A stretch of 64,000 bases of DNA from Aquabacterium sp. A7-Y (GTDB lineage: Bacteria; Pseudomonadota; Gammaproteobacteria; Burkholderiales; Burkholderiaceae_C), in the NCBI RefSeq assembly GCF_026153205.1, contig NZ_JAPFBW010000023.1:1-64000 (forward strand), given 5' to 3'. Of the stretch, positions 8,732-16,474 are shown in pieces. Numbering within the stretch: position 1 is the first letter of the stretch; every line of letters starts with the position of its first letter. The notes beneath the pieces were generated by a model. That model was not told the origin of the DNA and did no database searches. It saw only the letters and a list, made by a program, of their open reading frames with translations. The position numbers and the translations under genes are program-made.

Positions 8732-9322
8732 ATGCCGGTGATCCGTCTGCAAGTGGACGTCGACAGCGATGTCTACCCGGAGCTCTACGCCGCGCTGCGC
8801 GCCATAGAGCGCCCGGGAGCCCGCGAGGAGCGCGTGCGGCAACTCGCTGCCTCAGGTCTGGTGTGGGAAGTGGTGCGCAGGCACGGCCAAGCCGCCGTCG
8901 CACCCGCCTCGGCCGCCGCAGCAGGCCTCAGAGCCCGTACCGCCGGCGAGGCTGCAGCGGCAGCCACAGACGCTCTGGGCACGGCTGAGTCGAGGGCCGA
9001 CATCGTCGATGCCGGGAGCACCGCCCCACAGCCGTCCGCCGTGGCGGTGCCTGCAGCAGCCGCCGGCCACCGAGTGCCCAAGCCGACGAGTGTCCCGGTG
9101 CTGCTTGATGTCGTGGAGCAGGGTCCACCCCACTTCCCCCTTGACGAGCCTCCGACGAAGGCGACGGACGCGGCGCCAAGGCTCCATGACGGTCCCCCGA
9201 CGGCCTCGGACGCGGCCCTGGCCGCGCTGCCACCGCCGATGGACAGCGGCGTGTACCCGCCGGGGCCGCGCTCCGCTCGGCTGAGACGGATGGCGGACCG
9301 GGGGCTGTTCAAGAACGGCTGA
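8732..9322 (+). CDS. ParR/StbB-like partner of the ParM-like protein
   Basis: 196 residues. The N-terminal 50 (VIRLQVDVDSDVYPELYAAL ... ERVRQLAASGLVWEVVR) look like a ribbon-helix-helix adaptor such as StbB or ParR, which binds centromere DNA and caps the actin filament. The remainder is alanine/proline-rich and probably disordered, ending in basic RMADRGLFKNG. ATG 8732 has GGAG six bases upstream; GTG 8729 is an adjacent alternative. Identification rests on position after the actin gene plus the N-terminal pattern, not on strong sequence identity. Confidence 0.6.
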   Translation: MPVIRLQVDVDSDVYPELYAALRAIERPGAREERVRQLAASGLVWEVVRRHGQAAVAPASAAAAGLRARTAGEAAAAATDALGTAESRADIVDAGSTAPQPSAVAVPAAAAGHRVPKPTSVPVLLDVVEQGPPHFPLDEPPTKATDAAPRLHDGPPTASDAALAALPPPMDSGVYPPGPRSARLRRMADRGLFKNG

Positions 9323-9476
9323 AGGACACCCAGGCAGCGGCTGGCAGGCAGGCGCCCCGCCGGCGGGCCGGCCGTCGTCCCTCCGGCGAGAACCACCGGA
9401 CAAGTAGGAGGTACTCGCGCGCTTCGGGACAGGTTCCGGGCGGAGCCCGCTCCAGCGGAGCGGACCTCATACCCCC

Positions 9477-9974
9477 TTAGAACTTGGCGACGAGGCGAGC
9501 CTTCTGCAGCACCTCGGGAGCGACGTCCTCGGTCGAGACGATCGTGATCGAGCCCGGTGTTCCGGCCGCCTTGGCCGGCTGCTGCTCCAGGGTGGCGCTC
9601 ACGGAACTGGGCAGCGAGTACATCGCGCCCGTGACAGGGTCGATCGCCAGCATGCCGATCAGGCCGCCGATCAGGATGTTGCCGAAGTACCAGCCGTTGA
9701 CGGAGCCGGTCAGGGTCAGTTCCTTGGCCTCGTAGCCATCCTTCTGCACCCGCACGATGTAGCTCTCGGACTTGAAGTAGCCGGCGCCGCGGCTGAGCGT
9801 CAGCGTGGCCGGCGTCGTGCCGTTGTGCACCTGCACACCAGCACGGTTGGTCACAACGAAACTGGCGCCCGCGGGTTCGCTTGCGATGGTGACGGCCTGA
9901 GTGCTGCCTGCAAAGATGCTGGCGCAGCCGCTAAGAATCAGGGCCGCAGCGGCGGCGGTGATGGCGTGCTTCAC
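9477..9974 (-). CDS. Small lipoprotein with PEGA-like carboxypeptidase-regulatory fold
   Basis: 165 residues beginning MKHAITAAAAALILSGC, a lipoprotein signal with lipidation at Cys17 (lipobox LSGC). The body (VTIASEPAGASFVVTNRAG, TPATLTLSRGAGYFKSESY) resembles PEGA-type beta-sandwich repeats, and there is a glycine-rich hydrophobic stretch near NILIGGLIGMLAIDPVTGAMY. Expected in the outer membrane or periplasm. The GTG at 9974 is preferred over the ATG at 9989 because a perfect AGGAGG lies six bases before it. Nothing nearby points to a partner. Confidence 0.8.
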   Translation of the reverse strand: MKHAITAAAAALILSGCASIFAGSTQAVTIASEPAGASFVVTNRAGVQVHNGTTPATLTLSRGAGYFKSESYIVRVQKDGYEAKELTLTGSVNGWYFGNILIGGLIGMLAIDPVTGAMYSLPSSVSATLEQQPAKAAGTPGSITIVSTEDVAPEVLQKARLVAKF

Positions 9975-9980
9975 GACGCT

Positions 9981-9986
9981 CCTCCT
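9981..9986 (-). promoter_or_regulatory. Shine-Dalgarno AGGAGG that fixes the lipoprotein start
   Basis: AGGAGG on the minus strand, six bases before GTG 9974 and inside the frame of an apparent upstream ATG (9989). It makes GTG the likely start and gives a compact signal peptide. Confidence 0.7.
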
Positions 9987-10242
9987 CATAAACAAGGAGG
10001 CGAAGGGTATCAAAAAGAAACACGATGCAACAAAGGTGTTGCCCCCCTGTTCGGGTGGATCTGTGGCGGGCCGCCGACGCTCGCCGCTGTCGAGCGTGAA
10101 CCAATGCCCGATTGCGGGCGATTCACCTCTCGGACGAGCCGTCTCGCGCATTGCCGCGTGGCGACGCTCTTTCCCGGCAGGGCCAGAGCGACAACGCGCT
10201 TCCGGCTGGCGTCGGCTGGAGACCGCCCGGCTCGGCATGTCC

Positions 10243-11550
10243 TCACGCTTGGTTCCCGCGCGCCGCCTGATGCGCCGGCAGGACGCGATGTATCTCGTCG
10301 GCCAGGTCCCGCAAGCTCATGGGCTTCGAGAGGTACCCGTCCATCCCGGACGCCAAACAGTCGTCGCGCCGCACTTGGCTGTGCGCGCTGGTCGCCGCCA
10401 CGATGGGAAATGGCGGCAAGGTGCCCACCTGCTGCCAGGCCCGCAGGCGTTCCGTGGCTTCCAAGCCGTCCATGACCGGCATATCGACATCCATCAGCAC
10501 CATGTCGGGCGCCTGTCTGCAGCAATACGCCAGCGCCTCCGCCCCGTCGGCGGCCACCGCCACCTCGTAGCCCAGCGCTTCCAACTGACCTCGTGCCACC
10601 AGCTGGTTGACCGTGTTGTCGTCGACCACCAGAATCAGCCCGCCGTCCTCAAGGTACAGCGGGCTCGGCGAGGTTTCGCGGGATTCCGCGGTCGAAGTGC
10701 GCCAGTCCACGTGCGTCGTGAAGCGCTCCAACTCCTGCGGACTCAGCGGCAGCGGGCGAATGTCCACCGGCGTGGCGCCGCGTGCCTGCAGCGTCGGTGA
10801 TCCGGCGAGCACCGCCAATACCGTCCACAGGGCCGGCACCGAGGCAGCGATGGATTCGAGTTGCGCCAGTTCGGTACCGGTGGACTCGGCCACCATCAGG
10901 AGCAGCGGAGGGGACACCGAGGCCGATCCTGCGTTCAGCAGCGCTGTCACCTGCTCCAGGGTGCCGAAGGACCTGACCCGCCACCCCGACAGGCGCAGGC
11001 GACGCCCCACCGAGTCCAAGCCGCCCGGTACGGGACTGACCAACCACGCGGCGACGCCTGCTGCGTCGGGCAGCGGTTCGGCGCCTGGCACTTCGGCCGC
11101 GGCCAGTTGGGTGGTGAGCGAAATCACCGACCCTTCACGACCCTCATCCAGGAACACCACTTTGCCAAAAGTGACAGGGCAGACCCCCGAGGCACGGGTC
11201 GGGATGGTGCGGGCCCCCGCCCCGGAGTCGTCGGGCATGAGCCCTAGACGCTGCAACACCTCTGCGACGGTATGAGACGGCGCGGCAACTCCCGTGCCAG
11301 CGGCGTACACCGCGACCTGACTGGTGCCGCTTCGGGGTGCGGACACCTCTGCCGAGAACATGACAAAACCCTCGGCGATGCAATCCGTCATGCCGAGCAG
11401 GACGCGGTGGATTCCTCCGCGCAGGGTGGCATCGGCGCTGAGCAGTCGGATGTAGGGCCCCCGGTAGTCGAAATAGGAGACAAGGCCCTTCGCGCGCGCA
11501 AGCGGCAGCACTTCGCGAGCGCTTTGCGTAAACAGCTCGGAGAACTCCAT
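10243..11550 (-). CDS. Degenerate histidine-kinase-like ATPase fused to response-regulator receiver
   Basis: 435 residues. The first ~130 resemble a histidine-kinase ATPase fold (FDYRGPYIRLLSADATLRGG, MTDCIAEGFVMFSAEV) but lack a convincing N-box, G-boxes or phosphoacceptor histidine. A middle region (AAWLVSPVPGGLDSVGRRLR) looks like a receiver without its acidic pocket. Residues ~305-425 are a full receiver: VVDDN, phosphoacceptor Asp in LMDVDMPVMDG and Lys in YLSKPM. It is probably phosphorylated by another kinase. GGAGG six bases before ATG 11550 defines the start. Confidence 0.78.
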   Translation of the reverse strand: MEFSELFTQSAREVLPLARAKGLVSYFDYRGPYIRLLSADATLRGGIHRVLLGMTDCIAEGFVMFSAEVSAPRSGTSQVAVYAAGTGVAAPSHTVAEVLQRLGLMPDDSGAGARTIPTRASGVCPVTFGKVVFLDEGREGSVISLTTQLAAAEVPGAEPLPDAAGVAAWLVSPVPGGLDSVGRRLRLSGWRVRSFGTLEQVTALLNAGSASVSPPLLLMVAESTGTELAQLESIAASVPALWTVLAVLAGSPTLQARGATPVDIRPLPLSPQELERFTTHVDWRTSTAESRETSPSPLYLEDGGLILVVDDNTVNQLVARGQLEALGYEVAVAADGAEALAYCCRQAPDMVLMDVDMPVMDGLEATERLRAWQQVGTLPPFPIVAATSAHSQVRRDDCLASGMDGYLSKPMSLRDLADEIHRVLPAHQAARGNQA

Positions 11551-11635
11551 GTGCGCCTCCTGCCGTTGCTTTGTCCTGCTGGTTGACAAGAGGCGGAGCA
11601 ATTCCCGGGCCTGGCAAACACCTTGAGCACGTCCC

Positions 11636-11822
11636 TAGTGTCGTGAGTTGGAAGTTCGTTGAACAAATGGGGGTGGAAGCTGAAGCGCAGGCGCATCCTG
11701 TCGAAAACGGCCGCAGCCTTGGCGGGGCGCGGAGCCGGGTTGGCAACCCGGCGAGCACCCCAACGACGGATGCGGTCGTTTCTCGGCAGGATGCTTCAAC
11801 GAACTTCTAACTCACGATGCTA
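11636..11822. mobile_element. MITE-like element with 28-bp terminal inverted repeats
   Basis: The ends 11636-11663 and 11795-11822 are inverted repeats matching at 25 of 28 positions (left end reads TAGTGTCGTGAGTTGGAAGT...). CTAG occurs at both outer boundaries (11635-11638 and 11820-11823), consistent with a 4-bp target duplication as made by IS5-group elements. Inside are a second, nested inverted repeat (GCATCCTG near 11693 and CAGGATGC near 11787) and a stem-loop at 11734-11752. It is too small for a transposase, so it would move only in trans. Its right end supplies the TAG stop of the transglutaminase gene. Confidence 0.75.
11734..11752. repeat. Stem-loop inside the MITE-like element
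   Basis: GCCGGGTT, three-base loop GGC, then AACCCGGC: a perfect 8-bp stem near the middle of the 187-base element. No T-run follows, so it is more likely a structural feature of the element than a terminator. Confidence 0.6.
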
Positions 11823-12812
11823 GTGCCGAACAGGGTCGGGCTGTCTCGCGGAGTCCAGTGTTTGCCGCGGCTCTCGGTCTCCAGCGGAGCCAGCGCAGTC
11901 ATCGGTCGACAGCGCCTCGCTGGAGCGATGCGGCGAAACAACTCCCCGCTCGGGATCTTCCACGGCAATCGCACGCACCATCGGTGCATGCAGCGGGGTA
12001 ACCCCTCCGAAGATCGTCGCGAAGGCCACGTCCGCCGCATCTCTTCCTGTGCCGATGCGCACGAAGCCCATCGGTATACCGGCTCCAGAAGGGTCGAAGA
12101 TGTACCACCGGTCGCCGAGATACACCTCCACATACGCATGAAAATCGGGCGGGCCGACGCCAGCGTCTACGCCGTAGTCCGTGCCTGTCGCGAAGCGAGC
12201 CGGGATGCTGACGGCCCGGCACAGGGCAATCATGAGGTGGGCGAAGTCGCGGCACACGCCGGCTTGCTCGATGAGGGTTTCGACCGCCGATGTGCGCGAG
12301 TTGGACACGTTCGGCGTGTACGTGACCCGCCGTCGTACCCAGTCCATGATGGCCTGTACGCGGCTGTGCCCTTGCCACAGCTGGCCGAACTCCTTGATGG
12401 CCAGCCTTCCGAGCCGGTCCGACTCGCAATAGCGACTCGGATAGACGTACTGCATCACGTGCAAAGGAAGGCGGTGCACCGGCACCTCGGCGAGCATTGA
12501 AGGATCTGCCCGGTGGTGTGTGAGGTCCACCGTGGCTTTGTACGAGACGTTCAACAAACCCGGCATGGCCTGCAGACGCGTGTAGCGGTTGCCGGTGGCC
12601 GGATCGGTCTGGACCTCGGCCGATATCGCCTGGTTGAGCGTGAGGGACTCGGCCGACACCCTCTGGCACTGCGTGTGCGCCGGGTGGATGTTCAGCACGA
12701 AGTCGGCGCCGTGTTGATCGACCTCATAGCCCAACTCGATGTGCAGTTCGATGCGGACCATCGATATGGCGGCACTTCGCGCGGTGCGCAGGCGCAGGTG
12801 CGTGGGCGTCAT
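11820..12812 (-). CDS. Transglutaminase-like cysteine peptidase/amidase family protein
   Basis: 330 residues. The N-terminal ~125 form the bacterial transglutaminase N-region, followed by a papain-like core with the triad Cys187 (QAGVCRDFAHL), His225 (PPDFHAYVEV) and Asp240 (YIFDPSG). In bacteria such proteins are usually peptidases or amidases, not cross-linkers. No signal peptide. The start is supported by GAGG six bases upstream and by the 23-base gap after the metallopeptidase gene. The last codons abut the MITE end, whose TAG terminates the frame, so the natural C-terminus may have been altered. Confidence 0.88.
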   Translation of the reverse strand: MTPTHLRLRTARSAAISMVRIELHIELGYEVDQHGADFVLNIHPAHTQCQRVSAESLTLNQAISAEVQTDPATGNRYTRLQAMPGLLNVSYKATVDLTHHRADPSMLAEVPVHRLPLHVMQYVYPSRYCESDRLGRLAIKEFGQLWQGHSRVQAIMDWVRRRVTYTPNVSNSRTSAVETLIEQAGVCRDFAHLMIALCRAVSIPARFATGTDYGVDAGVGPPDFHAYVEVYLGDRWYIFDPSGAGIPMGFVRIGTGRDAADVAFATIFGGVTPLHAPMVRAIAVEDPERGVVSPHRSSEALSTDDCAGSAGDREPRQTLDSARQPDPVRH

Positions 12813-12835
12813 TGGCTTCCTCGGCGCGTTTCAGT

Positions 12836-14029
12836 TCAGGTGTGCCGGCGCTGTTCGCCGTAGAGTTCCGCGCCGGCCACAGCGCTCGGCGTCGAAAGCG
12901 AGCCCGCCTGCGACACCAGGCGGTGGATGAAATGCAGTTTGGCAACCGCCCGGCGGGGCAGCACAAAAGGATAGAAGTCCTGCAGACCCATGGCGCTCGA
13001 CATCTCGTTCATCACGCCGGTGATGTCGATCCACGAGTGCAGCAATTGAAGGAAGGCCCCGCCGTTGGGATCCCCGCCGTCCCACAGGTCCGACGGTCCG
13101 TAGGGCTGCGCGGCAACGTCGAGGTGGCGCGCCACGATGCCGAAGCTGACTGCCGTATCGATCGTGTCGCGCATGTGCAGATAGTGAGCCCAGGTCTCCG
13201 CCCAGTCCTCCCACGGGTGCATGCTCGCATAGGCACTGACGAAACACCGGCGCCAATCCGCGGGCGGTCCGTTCCTGTAGTTGGCCGTCAATGCCGCTCC
13301 ATAGTCCTCTCGCTCGTCTCCAAAGATCTCGCGGCAGGGCTGATGCCAAGGCGTTCCGGCCACCAGCCGGTCCCAGTAGTAGTGCCCGACTTCGTGCCGG
13401 AAGTGCCCGAGCAAGGTCCGGTACGGCTCCCCCATCTCCTCTCGGGTTCTCTCCCTGACGGCATCGTCCGCCTCCTCTATGTTGATGGTGATCACGCCCA
13501 GGCGGTGGCCCGTCATCACGGGCGGTCGACCTGGCGCGGAGCGCAAAAAGTCGTAGGCAAGGCCCTGGCTCGGGTCCTCACGCTTGGACCTCACTGGCAG
13601 GCCCAGCCCGATCAGCTGCGATACCAGGCGGCGTTTTGCCTGCTCCATGCGCATCCACAGCCGCTGGTTCTCGGCGCGGGAAAGGTCCGGAATGGTTCGA
13701 TTGAGCCGGCAGGCAACGCACAACACAGACCGAGGCCGGCTATCGTCGTCCTCGATGAGCCAGTTGCATCCGGCAGGCGTCAGAAAGTTGCCGCAACGTC
13801 GGTATACGGACGTCGCGACATCCCCCAGGGCGCGCCACGTATCCTTGTCCTCAGCCGGCTCGAGAGGCAAAAGCGTGACGCGAGAGGCGACGAAGCCCAG
13901 TGGCGTGCCGCACGCAGTGCATGTGCTGTTGCGAAAGAACACCTGCCGACCGCAACCGCAACGGTAGGCGCGGGGCGCGGCCGGAGCCACGAGCGGGGGC
14001 TCCGGTTCCCGCCGCAAAGGGAAAGACAA
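12836..14029 (-). CDS. Putative zinc metallopeptidase with N-terminal zinc ribbon
   Basis: 397 residues. A zinc ribbon starts at Cys24/Cys26 and Cys37/Cys40 (CGCGRQVFFRNSTCTACG), with further cysteines around 78-108. The catalytic HEVGH is at His212-Glu213-His216, in HEVGHYYWDRL, with later acidic and Trp-rich stretches (WEDWAETWAHYLHMRDT). This is the arrangement of the family called putative zinc-binding metallopeptidase. No signal peptide, hence cytoplasmic. It immediately precedes the transglutaminase-like gene in the same operon, suggesting joint action on a peptide substrate. Confidence 0.85.
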   Translation of the reverse strand: MSFPLRREPEPPLVAPAAPRAYRCGCGRQVFFRNSTCTACGTPLGFVASRVTLLPLEPAEDKDTWRALGDVATSVYRRCGNFLTPAGCNWLIEDDDSRPRSVLCVACRLNRTIPDLSRAENQRLWMRMEQAKRRLVSQLIGLGLPVRSKREDPSQGLAYDFLRSAPGRPPVMTGHRLGVITINIEEADDAVRERTREEMGEPYRTLLGHFRHEVGHYYWDRLVAGTPWHQPCREIFGDEREDYGAALTANYRNGPPADWRRCFVSAYASMHPWEDWAETWAHYLHMRDTIDTAVSFGIVARHLDVAAQPYGPSDLWDGGDPNGGAFLQLLHSWIDITGVMNEMSSAMGLQDFYPFVLPRRAVAKLHFIHRLVSQAGSLSTPSAVAGAELYGEQRRHT

Positions 14030-14136
14030 ACGACTCTCCTAGGAGCAAGTACCGGCTTGGGTTTCCAAGCATCCACAGGAAAGCTTCCTTTGCCTCCGGG
14101 AGGGGCAGCGCCACGGGCTGCGCCAGAAGGGTCGTA

Positions 14137-14721
14137 TCAGCATGCAGCTTCCGCTGCATATTGCGGCCTTCGGACTTGCGAGCGCTGGGCCGGGTTGCCC
14201 GGTCGAAGTCGGGCCGCGGAGGGATGCGCGAGCACGTTCCCCGGGATCAGGACCTTGCTGACCGTGTACAGCGTTCCATTCGACGCCACCGTCGGATGAT
14301 CGCCCAGGAACTTGGCGTCCCCATACCATGCCCCATCCGCTCTGACCGTGAGAGAAATCGGCGTCCCGCGCAACGAAGGTGAGCATGTCGCGTCGAGAGC
14401 GACCTCTTGCAGCGGCGAACGTGAGACGTGATGGACCAGAAGGGCACTCGCCAATCGAAGGTCCATCATCAGCGCTTCCAGGAATTCGCGCGGCAGTTCA
14501 CCAAAGGCGGCATTGCAGGGCGCATAGACGCGATAAGGTCCCTCGCCACGCAGCGTGCTCGCGACCTCGGTGCTCTGCAGCAGGACGTTGAAGACCTGCA
14601 GCAGCTTGGTGCAGCGTATGTGCGACAGCAGATCGGCTGCGGGCCCATCCAATCCGTCGTGCAGCGAGAGGGAAGGGTCGAGACAGTCGGGAAGTGGGCT
14701 GTGAAGCAGGGAACCGTGCAT
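14137..14721 (-). CDS. Fasciclin (FAS1) domain protein
   Basis: 194 residues with one FAS1 domain: the VYAPCNAAFGELP box (usually FAPTDEAF), the central LLVHHVS region, and the terminal NGTLYTVSKVLIP (usually NGVIHVIDKVLLP). FAS1 domains mediate adhesion and are normally secreted, yet there is no signal peptide here, and the conserved threonine-aspartate pair of the first box is replaced. AAGGA upstream of ATG 14721 supports the start. It lies 107 bases before the metallopeptidase gene on the same strand and may head that operon. Confidence 0.75.
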   Translation of the reverse strand: MHGSLLHSPLPDCLDPSLSLHDGLDGPAADLLSHIRCTKLLQVFNVLLQSTEVASTLRGEGPYRVYAPCNAAFGELPREFLEALMMDLRLASALLVHHVSRSPLQEVALDATCSPSLRGTPISLTVRADGAWYGDAKFLGDHPTVASNGTLYTVSKVLIPGNVLAHPSAARLRPGNPAQRSQVRRPQYAAEAAC

Positions 14722-15214
14722 TGCTTTTCCTTCGGAGACGCGGTGGGAAGCACGGTCGGATGCCGCCTCTCAGGGAGGAGCGGCCGGTGCCGTGACAAGA
14801 GGCCCAATCCGCAGCATCTCGGACAGAGAGAAGCAGGCTGGGAAGAAGTGGGGTGGCCTCACCAAGCTGGTGGGCGATCCCGACTGGGTGCGCCCCAAGC
14901 CCTGGCCATCGGCGGCAAATTGGCCAGCGGGCCGTCTGCGGTGGTGCCGATCGCTTTTGCTCGGTTGTTCTTTGAACAGGCAGGAGGTCACGGTAACACG
15001 GCCGCTCAAAGGGACCAAGGCCTTTATTTCCTGCTGCCAATCAGGGGCGTGACAGGCAGCCCGCCGACATCCAGAACAGGAGGCATGGGTGGATGGATGC
15101 TTCGCTTAACTTTACACAGCGACCGTCGCCCTACCGGCTGGGCCGTGCGTTGAGCTAGGCAAGCGCTGCGAGACCGGGTCGGGGCGCCTGAACCAACACT
15201 CTTTCAGGAACCAC
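14722..15214. promoter_or_regulatory. Intergenic region between divergent fasciclin and crystallin genes
   Basis: About 490 bases with no gene I can support, though several out-of-context frames are open. It must contain the promoters of the fasciclin gene (minus) and of the crystallin gene (plus). A lower-G+C patch near 15100-15120 (TTAACTTTACA) is the most likely promoter core for the latter. No palindromic operator stood out. Confidence 0.3.
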
Positions 15215-16291
15215 ATGTCCGCATTTCTCCCGCGTTCGCTCATGATCGCCTCGATCCTGTTCGCTGGCCATGCGTCGGCCACGCTCACCGTGTACAGCCG
15301 TGATGACTTTCGCGGCGCCCGGGCCGCACTGACCGACACGGCGCCCGACTTCCGCGCCTTCAACTTCAACGACCGCGCCTCCTCGCTGGTCGTGGAGGGA
15401 GAGCCTTGGGAAGTCTGCAAGGAGACCGGCTTCCGCAGCCGTTGTGTCGTGCTCGCTCCCGGCAGCTATCCCGACCTGGCCTCGATGGGCCTGGACGATC
15501 GCGTCTCGTCCGCGCGCCCGGTGGCACACCATCACGCGCACCCGCCGCGTCCGTCCGCCCCGGTCGGCGACATCGTTTTCTTCGAGGACCGAGGCTTCCA
15601 TGGTCGAGGCTTCGGACTGTCTTCGCAGGTCCACGACCTCCACCGCCGCGGCTACAACGATCGGGCATCCTCGGTCATGGTGTTCGAGGGCCGCTGGGAG
15701 GTCTGTGAACATGCGAACTTCAGCGGCCGCTGCGTGTTGCTGCGCCCTGGACGCTATCCGGACCTTGCCGCGCTGGGGCTGAACGACCGCTTGTCGACCG
15801 TGCGGCGCCTCCACAGGCGAGATGTCATCGACGACGACCGCGGCCTGCCGGCGCCGCTGCCGGTCTACGACTGGCGGCGCCGCCCGTCTGAGGTCCTGGT
15901 CCAGGTGCCGGTCGAAAGCGTGCGAGCCGTCTACGCCAGCCCACAGCAACAATGCTGGGTCGAGCAACCCGAGCCGACGCATTCACGGGTCGCGGGTGCC
16001 GTCCTTGGAGGTGTCATCGGCGGCATTCTCGGCCACCAGATCGGCGAGGGCGGCGGCCGCGACGTCGCGACGGCCGGCGGCGCCGTCGTCGGCGCGGTGA
16101 TCGGCTCGCAGGTCGCACGCGGGGCCGAGGCGGCGTCCCCGGTCACACGTTGCTCGGCGGTTCCGTCCAGCCAAGGGCCGGACTACTACGAGGTGACCTA
16201 CCGCTTCGAGGGCGTGCGGCACCACGTTCAGAGCACCCTGCCGCCGGGCCCCACCATCGTGGTGAACGGCAACGGCGAGCCACGGCTTTGA
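15215..16291 (+). CDS. Secreted beta/gamma-crystallin protein with glycine-zipper domain
   Basis: 358 residues. A signal peptide (ILFAGHASA) is followed by two beta/gamma-crystallin repeats: LTVYSRDDFRGARAAL with the DRASSLVV strand, and IVFFEDRGFHGRGFGL with DRASSVMV, each with a second Greek key (CVVLAPGSYPDL, CVLLRPGRYPDL). Near 270-305 is a glycine-zipper 2TM segment (GAVLGGVIGGILGHQIGEGG). The calcium signature N/D-N/D-X-X-S/T-S is met by DRASS and DRLST variants. The architecture suggests an envelope-attached, possibly calcium-binding stress or matrix protein. AGGAAC precedes ATG 15215. Confidence 0.88.
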   Translation: MSAFLPRSLMIASILFAGHASATLTVYSRDDFRGARAALTDTAPDFRAFNFNDRASSLVVEGEPWEVCKETGFRSRCVVLAPGSYPDLASMGLDDRVSSARPVAHHHAHPPRPSAPVGDIVFFEDRGFHGRGFGLSSQVHDLHRRGYNDRASSVMVFEGRWEVCEHANFSGRCVLLRPGRYPDLAALGLNDRLSTVRRLHRRDVIDDDRGLPAPLPVYDWRRRPSEVLVQVPVESVRAVYASPQQQCWVEQPEPTHSRVAGAVLGGVIGGILGHQIGEGGGRDVATAGGAVVGAVIGSQVARGAEAASPVTRCSAVPSSQGPDYYEVTYRFEGVRHHVQSTLPPGPTIVVNGNGEPRL

Positions 16292-16377
16292 GCCACTGCG
16301 GCGGCATGTGCAGTGGAAGGGGCCCTGGCGCTGGCTTCGCCAGACGAGAGGGAAGAGTAAGCCACTCGATCAGCCTC

Positions 16378-16439
16378 TTCGCCGGCCGCCCACCGGCTTC
16401 GCTTTTCCAGCGTCCTCGAAGTCCCGCACCTCCTATGGT
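16378..16439 (+). promoter_or_regulatory. PIP / hrpII box promoter
   Basis: A perfect plant-inducible promoter box: TTCGC at 16378-16382, fifteen bases, TTCGC at 16398-16402. The matching -10 (YANNRT) TATGGT lies at 16434-16439, 31 bases after the box, within the 30-32-base spacing reported for HrpB/HrpX-activated promoters. The start codon of the next gene is 36 bases further on. This layout marks members of the hrp type III secretion regulon in Ralstonia, Xanthomonas and Acidovorax. Confidence 0.72.
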
Positions 16440-16474
16440 GGTCTGCAACGACCCAACTGTGAGGAGTGTTCCCC

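Noticed and set aside
12812-14299. Long plus-strand frame opposite the transglutaminase/metallopeptidase genes
   Set aside because: Antisense to genes with catalytic motifs; no ribosome site or recognisable domain.
15155-15982. Minus-strand frame opposite the crystallin gene
   Set aside because: Overlaps a gene with signal peptide and domain repeats; translation is His/Arg/Asp-rich shadow sequence.
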